Under the pieces are notes generated by a model. It made no database searches, was not told the origin of the DNA, and worked only from the letters and a program-made list of their open reading frames with translations. A stretch of DNA of 52,719 nucleotides. Source: Ectothiorhodospiraceae bacterium (GTDB taxonomy: Bacteria; Pseudomonadota; Gammaproteobacteria; XJ16; Halofilaceae). This document shows, piece after piece, positions 19,539-28,060 of the stretch. Positions within the stretch are counted from its first letter, which is position 1. Each line of letters starts with the position of its first letter. The translations under genes were made by a program, and so were the position numbers. The stretch spans positions 1-52,719 of the forward strand of contig SLKC01000010.1 of assembly GCA_007134775.1 (NCBI GenBank), read 5' to 3'.

Positions 19539-20027
19539 ATGATGTATCAACAGGGCCCGCTCTACCTCGAGGACCTGTCGCCAGGCATGCATTTCGCCGC
19601 GCCCGAATGGGAGGTGACCGCCGAGGACATTGTCCGCTTCGGGCGTGAATTCGACCCGCAGGCCCAGCATATGGACCCGGAGGGCGCACGCGACTCCTTC
19701 TTCGGCGAGCTCGTGGCCAGTGGCTGGCACACGGCGGCGATGGTCATGGGCATGGCAATGCGCTCGGAGATGCAGATGACGGGCGGTCAGGCCGGCATCA
19801 GCGTCGATCGCCTGCACTTCAAGCGCGCCGTAAAACCCGGCGATACCCTGCGACTCGACATCGAGATCCTCGAGGCCCGCCGTTCGCGCTCGTTGCCCGG
19901 GCGCGGCATCGTCCAGTACCGCTGGTTCTGCCACAACCAGCACGACAAAGCGGTCATGGACATCGTGGCCACGGCACTCGTGCGCGCACGCGACGACACC
20001 ACCGAACCACCCGACAAGACGGATTGA
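19539..20027 (+). CDS. MaoC-family (R)-specific hydratase-like protein
   Basis: A 162-residue hotdog-fold protein with the MaoC hydratase pattern: Asp39 and His44 in EFDPQAQHMD, followed by FFGELVASGWHTAAMVM. It starts at the base after the liuD stop (GAGAGGAG ribosome site) and ends 4 bases before liuE, so it is fully embedded in the leucine operon. The pathway already has a crotonase-type hydratase (LiuC), so the role is unclear. It may act on an alternative intermediate, act as a stereochemical bypass, or hydrate an acyclic-terpene-type enoyl-CoA. Confidence 0.85.
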   Translation: MMYQQGPLYLEDLSPGMHFAAPEWEVTAEDIVRFGREFDPQAQHMDPEGARDSFFGELVASGWHTAAMVMGMAMRSEMQMTGGQAGISVDRLHFKRAVKPGDTLRLDIEILEARRSRSLPGRGIVQYRWFCHNQHDKAVMDIVATALVRARDDTTEPPDKTD

Positions 20028-20031
20028 GGCC

Positions 20032-20928
20032 GTGAAGCTGGAACTGCCTGCAAGCGTAACCCTGGTCGAAGTCGGCCCGCGCGACGGCCTGCAGAACGAA
20101 TCCGCGGTCATCCCGGCGGCGACCAAGATCGAGCTGATCCAACGCCTCGCCGCCAGCGGCCTGCCCGCCGTCGAGGCCACCGCCTTCGTCTCGCCCAAGT
20201 GGGTACCGCAGATGGCCGACCACGACACCGTCCTGCGCGGCATCGAGCGCCGCCCCGGCGTGCGCTATCCCGTGCTCACGCCCAACCTCAAGGGCTACCA
20301 CAACGCGATCGCCGCAGGCGCCGACGAAGTCGCCATCTTCGGTGCGGCGTCGGAGAGTTTCTCGCAGAAGAACATCAACTGCAGCATCGCCGCGAGCCTG
20401 GATCGCTTTGCCCCCATCGTCGAGGCCGCGCGCGCCGAGGGCGTGCGCGTGCGCGGCTACGTCAGCTGCGCCCTCGGCTGCCCCTACGAGGGCGCGATCG
20501 AGCCGGCGGCCGTGGCCGAAGTCGCCAGCCATCTCCACGAGATGGGCTGCTTCGAGGTCTCACTGGGCGATACCATCGGTGTCGGCACACCGCTCGCTGC
20601 CCAGCGCATGGTCGAGACCGTGGCCGAGCGCGTGCCGATCGAGCGCCTGGCCGCCCACTTCCACGACACCTACGGTCAAGCGCTGGCCAACCTGTTCGCC
20701 GTCCTGGCCCTCGGCATCCGTACCGTCGACAGCGCCGTCGCCGGTCTCGGCGGCTGCCCCTATGCCCGGGGCGCCTCGGGCAATGTGGCCACCGAGGACG
20801 TTCTCTACATGCTCCACGGCATGGACATCGACACGGGGGTCGATCTCGACGCCGTCGTCGCCGCGGGCCAGTGGATTTGCACAGAACTGGGCAAGACGCC
20901 GCAGTCGAAGCTCGCCCGGATCGTCTGA
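20032..20928 (+). CDS. liuE: Hydroxymethylglutaryl-CoA lyase
   Basis: A 298-residue TIM-barrel lyase cleaving HMG-CoA to acetoacetate and acetyl-CoA. The motifs EVGPRDGLQNE (metal-binding Asp/Arg), HFHDTYGQALANL and the catalytic GLGGCPYARGASGNVATED are intact. The start is GTG 20032 with GAGG close upstream. It ends the liu operon; no acetoacetate CoA-transferase genes follow in this window. Confidence 0.95.
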   Translation: MKLELPASVTLVEVGPRDGLQNESAVIPAATKIELIQRLAASGLPAVEATAFVSPKWVPQMADHDTVLRGIERRPGVRYPVLTPNLKGYHNAIAAGADEVAIFGAASESFSQKNINCSIAASLDRFAPIVEAARAEGVRVRGYVSCALGCPYEGAIEPAAVAEVASHLHEMGCFEVSLGDTIGVGTPLAAQRMVETVAERVPIERLAAHFHDTYGQALANLFAVLALGIRTVDSAVAGLGGCPYARGASGNVATEDVLYMLHGMDIDTGVDLDAVVAAGQWICTELGKTPQSKLARIV

Positions 20929-20961
20929 TCCCGACCGCCCCGACCGCTGCGCGACTCACCC

Positions 20962-20976
20962 GCCCCGGCGCGGGGC
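20962..20976 (+). terminator. Probable liu operon terminator
   Basis: GCCCCG-GCG-CGGGGC is a 6-bp GC stem 33 bases after the liuE stop, followed by CGTTT and a C-run. It is a weak intrinsic terminator. Confidence 0.45.
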
Positions 20977-21058
20977 CGTTTCCCCCCCTGTTGCGCGTGG
21001 TTGACCCTCAATGGCCAATGATGCACCGTTCCCTGGTAACTTGTGCAATGGAGTTGCG

Positions 21059-23242
21059 ATGGCGCGTGAAGGCGCGGGGGCCGACCAACGAATCCGCTCA
21101 ATGGTCCCGCCCAATCGCTGGCTCCGCCCCGCGCGGATGGCGTTGGCCATTGCCGGTGCCTACGCATGCATCGGCTTCCTCTGGATCGCGTTATCCGACG
21201 GCTTCGTCGCCTCCCTCGACCTACCCCCTGACCAAATCACGCGCCTGCAAAACCTCAAGGGCTGGGCCTATGTCGCGGTCACGGCTGCGCTGCTCTACGG
21301 CGTGTTGCACTACCTGTTCGCCCGCCTGGAGCGAACCCGCAAACAGGTCGAAGCGGGGCACACGCAACTGACGGTACTCAATCGACTCTATCGGGTACTG
21401 CGCACAATCAATGGCGCCGTCGTGCGCTCCGAGAATGAGTACACGCTGATGCAGGAGGCCTGCCGGGCCGCGGTCGTCGAGGGTGATTGCGAGCTGGCCT
21501 GGGTCGGCCTGCCCACCCCCGACGGCACCGAGCTGCAGCCGGCGGCGCACGCCGGGTGCCCCCATGACGCCCTACGCGATCTGCGGCTGGCGTTCACTGA
21601 TGGGGAAGCCGCCGCGAATCTCCTCGCCCTGCGTGCCGTCATCGAGAATCGCAGCCTGTTCCTGCCAGGCGACATAGACGATCGCGCCGACGCCACGACC
21701 ACGGCGCAGCTCGACGCGTTCGGCTACCGCGCAATGGCCGCACTGCCCCTGCCGCTGGAGGACGACCAGCGCGGTGTCCTTGCACTCTACAGTCGTGCGC
21801 CCGACGCGTTCGCCATGCAGCGCGCACAGTCGCTGCTGCAGGAGATCGCCAACGGTCTCGCCGTCGGCCTCATTTACCACCGCCGCGGCTCGCGGCTGGA
21901 GGACCTGGCTCGCTATGATCCGGTCACGGGCATCGCCAACCGGCGGCTACTGGAGCAGCGCCTGTTGCAGACCCTGTCGCAGGCCGAACGCCAGGGCACG
22001 GCCGCCGCGGTCATCGTCCTCGACATCGACGATTTCCACACGGCCAACGACCTGGGTGGCCGCGCCATCGGCGACAGCATACTCCAGAAAGTCGCGGCCA
22101 CGCTGACAGGGCGAGTACGCCCCGACGACGCCGTCGCCCGCATGGGCAACGACGAGTTCGCCATCGTATTGAGCGATCTGCCGTCCGGTATCGACGAAGT
22201 CAGCGCACGCGTGCGCCGCATCACCGACTGCTTCCCGCTGCACGTCGAACGCGAGGGGCAGCACTACTCCGTTACCGCCAGTCTCGGCATCGCCGTATAC
22301 CCGCTCGACGCACAGGATGTCGACGAGTTGCTTGCACACGCCGAACTCGCCCTCGCCAGTCGTCCCCACGGCCACCGCTCATCCGTGCTGTTCTATGCCC
22401 CCGAACTCAACGAGCGCGCCCGCAGCGAACAGGCATTGAGCAACGCGCTCCATGGAGCGCTGGAGCGCGGCGAGTTCTACCTCGCCTATCAGCCAATCGT
22501 CTCACTCGCTGACGAGCGTCTGACCGGCTGTGAGGCCCTGCTGCGCTGGCAGCACCCGCAACTGGGCGCGGTTTCTCCGGGGCGTTTCATCCCCGTGGCG
22601 GAGCGCAGTGGGCTGATCCAATCGATCGGTGACTGGGTGCTGCAGCAGGTATGCGCACAGCTTCACCAGTTTCCCAAGTCCGCCGGCAAGGGACCGTTCC
22701 AGATCTGTATCAACGCCGCCCTGCAGCAGCTACAGGACCCCGGCTTCCCGGAGCAAGTGGGCCGTGCACTGGAAGGTTTCGACAGCACCGAGCGGCAACT
22801 GGTGATCGAGCTCACCGAGAGTCAGTTCATGCGCGACCCCGAGCGGACCACCGAGACCTGCCGATCGCTGCGGGCTCTGGGGTGCGCGATCCATCTTGAT
22901 GACTTCGGTACGGGCTATTCCGCACTGAACTACCTCACTCAGCTACCGCTCGACGGCCTCAAGATCGACCGCTCCTTCGTCGCCCGCATCGCGGAGTCGG
23001 GGAACACCCGCTCCGTCGTCGAGGCGGTAACCACACTGGCCCGCGGCCTCGATCTCGAGGTCATTGCCGAAGGCGTGGAGAATGCCGCCCAACTCAACGG
23101 CGTCCGCGCCCTCGGTTGCAACCAAGCGCAGGGCTACTATTTCGGGCACCCCGGCGCCCTCGAGAATCTACTGCACCTGCAGCACCGCCCAACGCAGCGC
23201 TGGGGCCGGTGGCAGCACGGACGCCGGCGCCATCCCGCCTGA
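21059..23242 (+). CDS. Membrane GAF-GGDEF-EAL protein, probably a c-di-GMP phosphodiesterase
   Basis: About 727 residues. Two hydrophobic segments near the N-terminus (around 27-45 and 75-95) are followed by a GAF-like region, then GGDEF and EAL domains. The GGDEF active site is degenerate: it reads GNDEF (ARMGNDEFAIVL), and the usual NDxxGHxxGD is NDLGGRAIGD, so cyclase activity is doubtful. The EAL motifs EALLRWQHP, LDDFGTGYS, LKIDRSF and VIAEGVE are intact, so it probably hydrolyses c-di-GMP, with GGDEF as a possible GTP sensor. ATG 21059 has GGAG 5 bases upstream; an in-frame ATG at 21011 is the longer choice. Confidence 0.85.
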   Translation: MAREGAGADQRIRSMVPPNRWLRPARMALAIAGAYACIGFLWIALSDGFVASLDLPPDQITRLQNLKGWAYVAVTAALLYGVLHYLFARLERTRKQVEAGHTQLTVLNRLYRVLRTINGAVVRSENEYTLMQEACRAAVVEGDCELAWVGLPTPDGTELQPAAHAGCPHDALRDLRLAFTDGEAAANLLALRAVIENRSLFLPGDIDDRADATTTAQLDAFGYRAMAALPLPLEDDQRGVLALYSRAPDAFAMQRAQSLLQEIANGLAVGLIYHRRGSRLEDLARYDPVTGIANRRLLEQRLLQTLSQAERQGTAAAVIVLDIDDFHTANDLGGRAIGDSILQKVAATLTGRVRPDDAVARMGNDEFAIVLSDLPSGIDEVSARVRRITDCFPLHVEREGQHYSVTASLGIAVYPLDAQDVDELLAHAELALASRPHGHRSSVLFYAPELNERARSEQALSNALHGALERGEFYLAYQPIVSLADERLTGCEALLRWQHPQLGAVSPGRFIPVAERSGLIQSIGDWVLQQVCAQLHQFPKSAGKGPFQICINAALQQLQDPGFPEQVGRALEGFDSTERQLVIELTESQFMRDPERTTETCRSLRALGCAIHLDDFGTGYSALNYLTQLPLDGLKIDRSFVARIAESGNTRSVVEAVTTLARGLDLEVIAEGVENAAQLNGVRALGCNQAQGYYFGHPGALENLLHLQHRPTQRWGRWQHGRRRHPA

Positions 23243-23325
23243 CCGTCCTTTGCGCTTTTCTGGCTGAACGGTCCGGCCGCAAGCGTCGCCCTGCCCGCCA
23301 TCATTGAGACTCGACCAGCGACGCC

Positions 23326-23712
23326 TCATTGCGATCGGGTCTGGTCAAGCGCGTACGGCTCAAGGACCTCGAGGGGGATGATGGCCAACGTCTCCTCATG
23401 CGTCGCGCGCAGGAACACGCCGGGGGCCTTGGCAGCGCGGTGGGCCTCGAGCCAACGGCCCGCGCACAGACACCAGCAATCCCCGGGGCGCAGGCCGCGG
23501 AAGCCCGCCATCGGATTGGGACTCGCCAGATCATTGCCCTTCGAGCGCGAAAAGGCCAGAAACTCCTGCGTCACGCGGGCGCAGACCGTGTGGATGCCGC
23601 GATCCTCGTTGCCGGTATTGCAGCAGCCATCGCGATAGAAGCCGGTAACTGGATCCGTACCGCAGGTCGCCAGCGGTTCACCGTAGACGTTGCGCGCGGG
23701 AAAAGGTTTCAT
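23326..23712 (-). CDS. DUF2237 family conserved protein
   Basis: A 128-residue protein matching DUF2237: it opens NVYGEPLATCGTDPVTGFYRDGCCNTG and carries the GDCWCLCAGRW segment. Several conserved Cys residues suggest a metal or redox role, but none is established. GAGAG lies before the start. It is probably cytoplasmic. It converges on the GGDEF/EAL gene and stands alone. Confidence 0.85.
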   Translation of the reverse strand: MKPFPARNVYGEPLATCGTDPVTGFYRDGCCNTGNEDRGIHTVCARVTQEFLAFSRSKGNDLASPNPMAGFRGLRPGDCWCLCAGRWLEAHRAAKAPGVFLRATHEETLAIIPLEVLEPYALDQTRSQ

Positions 23713-23804
23713 GTTGCTCTCTTGTGGCCGTTCCAACCGAGACCAGCATAGTGCACCCTGCAAGGACCAGCGGCCATCCCTCAGCGTATGGGCCCGGCGT
23801 CGTG

Positions 23805-25247
23805 TCAGTGCACCACGATTCGATCGCGACCCTGGCGCTTGGCTTCGTAGAGCGCCTCATCGGCCCGGTGCAGTAGGGTCCTCATCGAGTCCCCGTGGCG
23901 GAAGGCCGTGACACCGACCGAGCAGGTCTGGTCTGCCGGCACAGCCGTAGCGAGGCGCTGCACCACCTCCGTGCTGGTATCGGGCGTCATCGCGGGCAGA
24001 ATCACGACGAATTCTTCCCCGCCAATACGCCCGATGAAATCCGTTTCCCGAAGTACCCGCCGCCAGCGCTCGACCACCCGGCACAGGAGGTCATCCCCCG
24101 CCGGATGCCCGTGCCGATCGTTATAGCGCTTGAAATGATCCAGATCCAGGAAGGCCACGGTCAGCGGGATGTTGGTCCGCCGCGCGCGCGCCATCTCGAG
24201 CTCGAGGCGCTCCTCGAATCCGCGGCGATTGGCTACCCGCGTCAACGGATCCAGGCGTATCGCGCGCTCGAGCTCGTCCGATTGCTGCTGGACATAACGC
24301 AGCAGGAACGTCATACGCACAAGCATCAGCATGAACAGCAGGATCGAGGCCAACGCCCCGATGCGGACAAGCTCATGATCGGCCCGCGCAAAGATCAGAA
24401 TCACCGCAGGCACCGTAATCGAAGCGATTCCTATGACCAGCAATCGCAGGAACGGCCGGCGACGCGCCGTCGGCTGCTCCGAGAGCGCACATGTGGCGGA
24501 CGGATGCCAGGCCGCCGCCGGAATGAGGCCGTAAACCGCGAACCAGAACATATCCACTGGTCCACCCGGGGCATATCGGTTCAACGCGACCGCTTGGGCA
24601 TGCAGCAGCTCGCCCACGAGCAACACGGAAACGGCGCCGATCATCATGACCAGGGCCGTCGATCGCTCCGTCGACAGAAAGAAGAGCTTGAGCAGGAAGG
24701 ACAGAACCACGAGACAGGCCACGGGATAGGCGGAGTTGAGCACAACCCTCGCTACATCGCCATCGACCTCTCCCAGGTGGGGGCGGACCATCACGGCCCA
24801 GAACAGCACCGCCGCTGCCACGACAATCATCGAGGCATCCAGCACTGCCCCTTCGCTCGACTCCACGTGCCGCCCGTAATACCACAGCGCCACGACGAGC
24901 AGGACATAGCCCGCCAGGTACAACAGATTGGCGATCAACGGATCACCGTCGAATGAGCCGAGATCGAAGCCGAACCAGAGGATGTTGGCAACGCCACTCA
25001 TCATCAGCACCAACCCAACGAGCAGCCAGCTTGCCCGCCTGTAGAGCGTCGAGCGCCACCACCACGCGGCGAGCACAGTGGTAGCCGACAGCACGCTGAC
25101 CAGCGAGAAGATCGCGGCCGCACCCACACCATAGGGGATCGCGAGATAGACCGGCGCCAGCAGGGCCACCGTGACGAGCGGCAACCCCCAGACGTACCGC
25201 GGTACCTTCTGCACTGACCCCGCCCTCCCGTGCGGTTTGACCCGCAT
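23805..25247 (-). CDS. Membrane diguanylate cyclase (GGEEF)
   Basis: A 480-residue protein. The N-terminal half has about eight or nine hydrophobic segments forming a membrane sensor of unrecognised type. The C-terminal GGDEF domain has DPLTRVANRRGFEERL, the catalytic RIGGEEF and an upstream RETD that fits the inhibitory RxxD site, five residues before GGEEF. It should make c-di-GMP and be feedback-inhibited. ATG 25247 is chosen because GGGGAGGGG lies just upstream. The neighbouring EAL protein at 21059 may oppose it. Confidence 0.9.
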   Translation of the reverse strand: MRVKPHGRAGSVQKVPRYVWGLPLVTVALLAPVYLAIPYGVGAAAIFSLVSVLSATTVLAAWWWRSTLYRRASWLLVGLVLMMSGVANILWFGFDLGSFDGDPLIANLLYLAGYVLLVVALWYYGRHVESSEGAVLDASMIVVAAAVLFWAVMVRPHLGEVDGDVARVVLNSAYPVACLVVLSFLLKLFFLSTERSTALVMMIGAVSVLLVGELLHAQAVALNRYAPGGPVDMFWFAVYGLIPAAAWHPSATCALSEQPTARRRPFLRLLVIGIASITVPAVILIFARADHELVRIGALASILLFMLMLVRMTFLLRYVQQQSDELERAIRLDPLTRVANRRGFEERLELEMARARRTNIPLTVAFLDLDHFKRYNDRHGHPAGDDLLCRVVERWRRVLRETDFIGRIGGEEFVVILPAMTPDTSTEVVQRLATAVPADQTCSVGVTAFRHGDSMRTLLHRADEALYEAKRQGRDRIVVH

Positions 25248-25386
25248 TACCCCTCCCCCCCTTGTGAAATCGCGTGCTGAAAGCGGGGCCAACAGCTAGC
25301 TCAGAATGGGCGCGGCGTGCGCAGCAGCGCCATGGCTCAACGCAATGCCGCCCGTTGTGTGCAAAGATGGAGACCCATCATCGTGT

Positions 25387-26424
25387 TCAACATGATCGCG
25401 CCTGCGGCAGATGCGCGCGGATGCGTTCGACGGCGTGATCGATGGCCGCATCATCGATATCGAGATGGGTGACCAAGCGAACCCGCCGGCCCCCCGCGAT
25501 GCGGATCCCTTCGGACCACAATGCGGCCCGGAGCTCGTCGCCCGTGGTTGCGTCACCGACATCGAGATGGACCATGTTGGTACTCGCGTACACATTGTCC
25601 GCGCCGACGACGGCCTCCAGGCCTGCAGCAAGAACGCGCGCACGGCGATGGTCCTCGGCCAAGGACTCGACATGGTGGTCGAGGGCGTAATCGATTGCGG
25701 CCGCGATAATCCCAGCCTGGCGCATGCCACCGCCGACCATCTTGCGCCAACGCCGTGCGCTCGCGATCCATTGCGCCGACCCGACGACGACGGAGCCTAT
25801 CGGTGTCCCCAGTCCCTTTGAGAAACAGAGACTGATCGAGTCCGCCCCATTCGCAAGCTCGCTCACTGGACGATCCGTGGCGATGGCGGCATTGAACAAG
25901 CGGGCGCCGTCCAGGTGCACCGCCAGGCCGTGCTCGTGGGCGAGATCACTCGCTGCCTGCAGGAACGTGCTCGGCAGCGCACGACCGGCGTGGGTATTCT
26001 CCAGCGCGAGCAGGCGGCTGCGTGCGAAGTGTGAATCCGGCGGCTTGATGACCCCCGCGATATCCTCAAGCGCGAGGGTGCCGTCACGGCCCACTGGAAT
26101 CGGTTGCGGCTGGATACTGCCCAACACCGCACCGCCACCAGCCTCGTACCAGTAGGTGTGGTAGCGCTGGCCGACGATGTACTCGTCGCCACGCTGGCAG
26201 TGGGCGAGCAGCGAGACGAGGTTGCCCTGCGTACCCGAGGGCACCAACAAGCCCGCCTCCTTACCGGCGAGTTCCGCCACGCGCGCCTCTACGGCGTTGA
26301 CCGTAGGGTCCTCTCCGTAGACGTCATCGCCCACGGGCGCGCGCGCCATGGCCTCGCGCATCCCCGGCGTAGGCTGTGTCACCGTATCGCTGCGCAGATC
26401 GATGACCGCCATCTCACCGTTCAT
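25387..26424 (-). CDS. ltaE: Low-specificity L-threonine aldolase
   Basis: A 345-residue PLP enzyme splitting L-threonine or allo-threonine into glycine and acetaldehyde. The PLP lysine is K203 in SLCFSKGLGTPIG; IDLRSDTVTQPTPGMREAM and VHLDGARLFNA are family motifs. Several in-frame ATGs cluster at 26412-26436; 26424 is preferred for a GGAG 6 bases upstream. About 100 bases separate it from slyD. Confidence 0.9.
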   Translation of the reverse strand: MNGEMAVIDLRSDTVTQPTPGMREAMARAPVGDDVYGEDPTVNAVEARVAELAGKEAGLLVPSGTQGNLVSLLAHCQRGDEYIVGQRYHTYWYEAGGGAVLGSIQPQPIPVGRDGTLALEDIAGVIKPPDSHFARSRLLALENTHAGRALPSTFLQAASDLAHEHGLAVHLDGARLFNAAIATDRPVSELANGADSISLCFSKGLGTPIGSVVVGSAQWIASARRWRKMVGGGMRQAGIIAAAIDYALDHHVESLAEDHRRARVLAAGLEAVVGADNVYASTNMVHLDVGDATTGDELRAALWSEGIRIAGGRRVRLVTHLDIDDAAIDHAVERIRAHLPQARSC

Positions 26425-26525
26425 CGCCATCTCCATCGAGCACACACGATCGGCCACGATACCGAGCGCACAAGCCGCGCGAAAGCGCGACACAGCCCAT
26501 ATCGGTCAGCCACAGCAGGAGGTCT

Positions 26526-26984
26526 TCAGCCCTCTGGACGGTTATTGCGCAGTTCGGCAGCCGTCGCCGGGCGCACGCTGCGCACGCGGCAATCGAAGTG
26601 CAGGGTTCGTCCAGCCAGCGGGTGATTGCCGTCGACGACGACGCGATCCGCCTCCACCTCGACGACCCGAAGCGGGAACTCCCGATTCTGGTGGCGCGTG
26701 CGAAGCACCTGGCCGGGCTTGAGTTCGATCCCCTTGGGGAAGTAATCGGGCGGCGCCTCGAACACAAGGCGTTCGAGCCGCGGCCCATAAGCCTCGTCGG
26801 GCGGCAGCTCAATGCATCGATGCTCACCGACGGTGGCGCCGCTCAACCCCTTCTCCAATGCCGGCAGGATCTGCTGGCGGCCGTGGATGTAGCGCATCGG
26901 CTCGCCATCATCGATGCGACGACCGGCATCGTCGGTGGCGACATAGTCAACGGTTATCACCGTGTTATCGGTCACACTGATCAT
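26526..26984 (-). CDS. slyD: SlyD-type FKBP peptidyl-prolyl isomerase without metal-binding tail
   Basis: A 152-residue FKBP-fold protein with the insert-in-flap chaperone domain (GPRLERLVFEAPPDYFPKGIEL) and the conserved VDGNHPLAGRTLHFD segment of SlyD. The His-rich nickel-binding C-terminus of E. coli SlyD is absent; the protein ends in NNRPEG. The start lies two bases after the TorD-like chaperone stop, so it is translationally coupled to the molybdoenzyme operon. E. coli SlyD has been reported to bind Tat signal peptides, so a role in maturing the Tat-exported catalytic subunit is a reasonable inference. Confidence 0.88.
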   Translation of the reverse strand: MISVTDNTVITVDYVATDDAGRRIDDGEPMRYIHGRQQILPALEKGLSGATVGEHRCIELPPDEAYGPRLERLVFEAPPDYFPKGIELKPGQVLRTRHQNREFPLRVVEVEADRVVVDGNHPLAGRTLHFDCRVRSVRPATAAELRNNRPEG

Positions 26985-26986
26985 GC

Positions 26987-27973
26987 TCAAGGTTCGGGCG
27001 GCGAACCGGCCGGGCTGAGCCCCATCGAGCCCGCACGACAATCCTGGCACACCTGCAGATGGTCACTGGCGAGCCCCTTCGCCTCAAGCGCCTGGATCAT
27101 GAAGGCGAGATCCCGCCCCAGGGCGAAGGCCTGCCCACAACGACGGCAGTGTACGGGCTCCGCCTCATCATCAACCGCTCCCGTGTCCGCCGTCTCTTTC
27201 TCCGCCCTTCGCGACGCCAATGCCTCGATCAGGGTCGGCCGCGTCGGTGGTGGCGCCTCGCTCGCTTGCTCTGTCGCTGGGAGTCGTGCTGCGAGCGTCT
27301 GGCGAACGCGCTTCAGCGCATCCGCCGTCAGGCGCGCCAGCTCGAAATAGGCGAGATGCGGTGCCTCCGTACTCGCCTGCTCCCGCAGGCGCGCGACCAG
27401 ATCGGGCAACCACGCCAGCAGGAACTGATCGATGAAATCGCGGGCTTCGGCGACGAGGCCCGTACGTTCGGCCGCATCGACCGTCTCGGCGGCCAGCAAA
27501 TGGAGGTACCCGACGAACTGGAGTTGCAGTGCCAAATGATCGGGTAGATCGCGGAACGCCGCATCCCGCACCAATCCATGACGCTGGTAGCACTCCTCCA
27601 TCGCGAGCGTGCTGCCCCCCATGAGCGCGCCGTCGAGATAGATCCCGGCATTGAGCGGCGCGATCACCGGTGGCGCAAGGAAGAGCCGGCTGTAGACGCG
27701 GCGAAAGCCGCCCGGGGCGTCCGCGGCCTGCGCCAGCGCGGTGGCCAGCGTGCCCAGCCGCTGCGGTTCGACGAACTCGAGTTCCTCGTTCAACGCCTCC
27801 AGATCGGGCACCAACTCCTCTCGCAAGACGCGCGCCCGGGCCGCATCCTGAGGCAAGAGGAAGGTCTTCCCGAGCAGCACGAGCAATTCGCCGCCGAGGG
27901 ATAGACTCGAGTCGCCCGGTCCAATCGAATCACCTGCGCCCGCCGCGCACGAAGCTGGCTGTTCAACTGCCAT
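26987..27973 (-). CDS. arxD: TorD/DmsD-type molybdoenzyme chaperone with C-terminal zinc ribbon (ArxD-like)
   Basis: A 328-residue protein, longer than the usual TorD length of about 200. Residues about 30-230 form the all-helical TorD domain, including the signature LPDHLALQLQFVGYL. A Pro-rich linker leads to a treble of paired cysteines: C276-x2-C279 (CRRCGQAF) and C309-x2-C312 (CQDC), a likely zinc ribbon. The TorD part should bind the Tat signal of the catalytic subunit and hold it for cofactor insertion. The ribbon is not part of standard TorD. The 5' end is separated from the NrfD-type gene by a perfect hairpin. The gene name follows operon order and is an inference. Confidence 0.78.
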   Translation of the reverse strand: MAVEQPASCAAGAGDSIGPGDSSLSLGGELLVLLGKTFLLPQDAARARVLREELVPDLEALNEELEFVEPQRLGTLATALAQAADAPGGFRRVYSRLFLAPPVIAPLNAGIYLDGALMGGSTLAMEECYQRHGLVRDAAFRDLPDHLALQLQFVGYLHLLAAETVDAAERTGLVAEARDFIDQFLLAWLPDLVARLREQASTEAPHLAYFELARLTADALKRVRQTLAARLPATEQASEAPPPTRPTLIEALASRRAEKETADTGAVDDEAEPVHCRRCGQAFALGRDLAFMIQALEAKGLASDHLQVCQDCRAGSMGLSPAGSPPEP

Positions 27974-28023
27974 GATCCCGGCTCCAGTGGTCGCGCTCGC
28001 CCAATCGTCGATGAACTGCAGGC

Positions 28024-28057
28024 GTGGGCGGGGACCGGCGCAGCGGTCCCCGCCCAC
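28024..28057 (-). repeat. Perfect 14-bp intercistronic hairpin
   Basis: GTGGGCGGGGACCG and CGGTCCCCGCCCAC pair perfectly across a 6-base loop, three bases beyond the stop of the NrfD-type gene. No U-run follows on the minus strand. It probably protects the upstream mRNA for structural subunits and lowers expression of the chaperone. Confidence 0.7.
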
Positions 28058-28060
28058 CCC

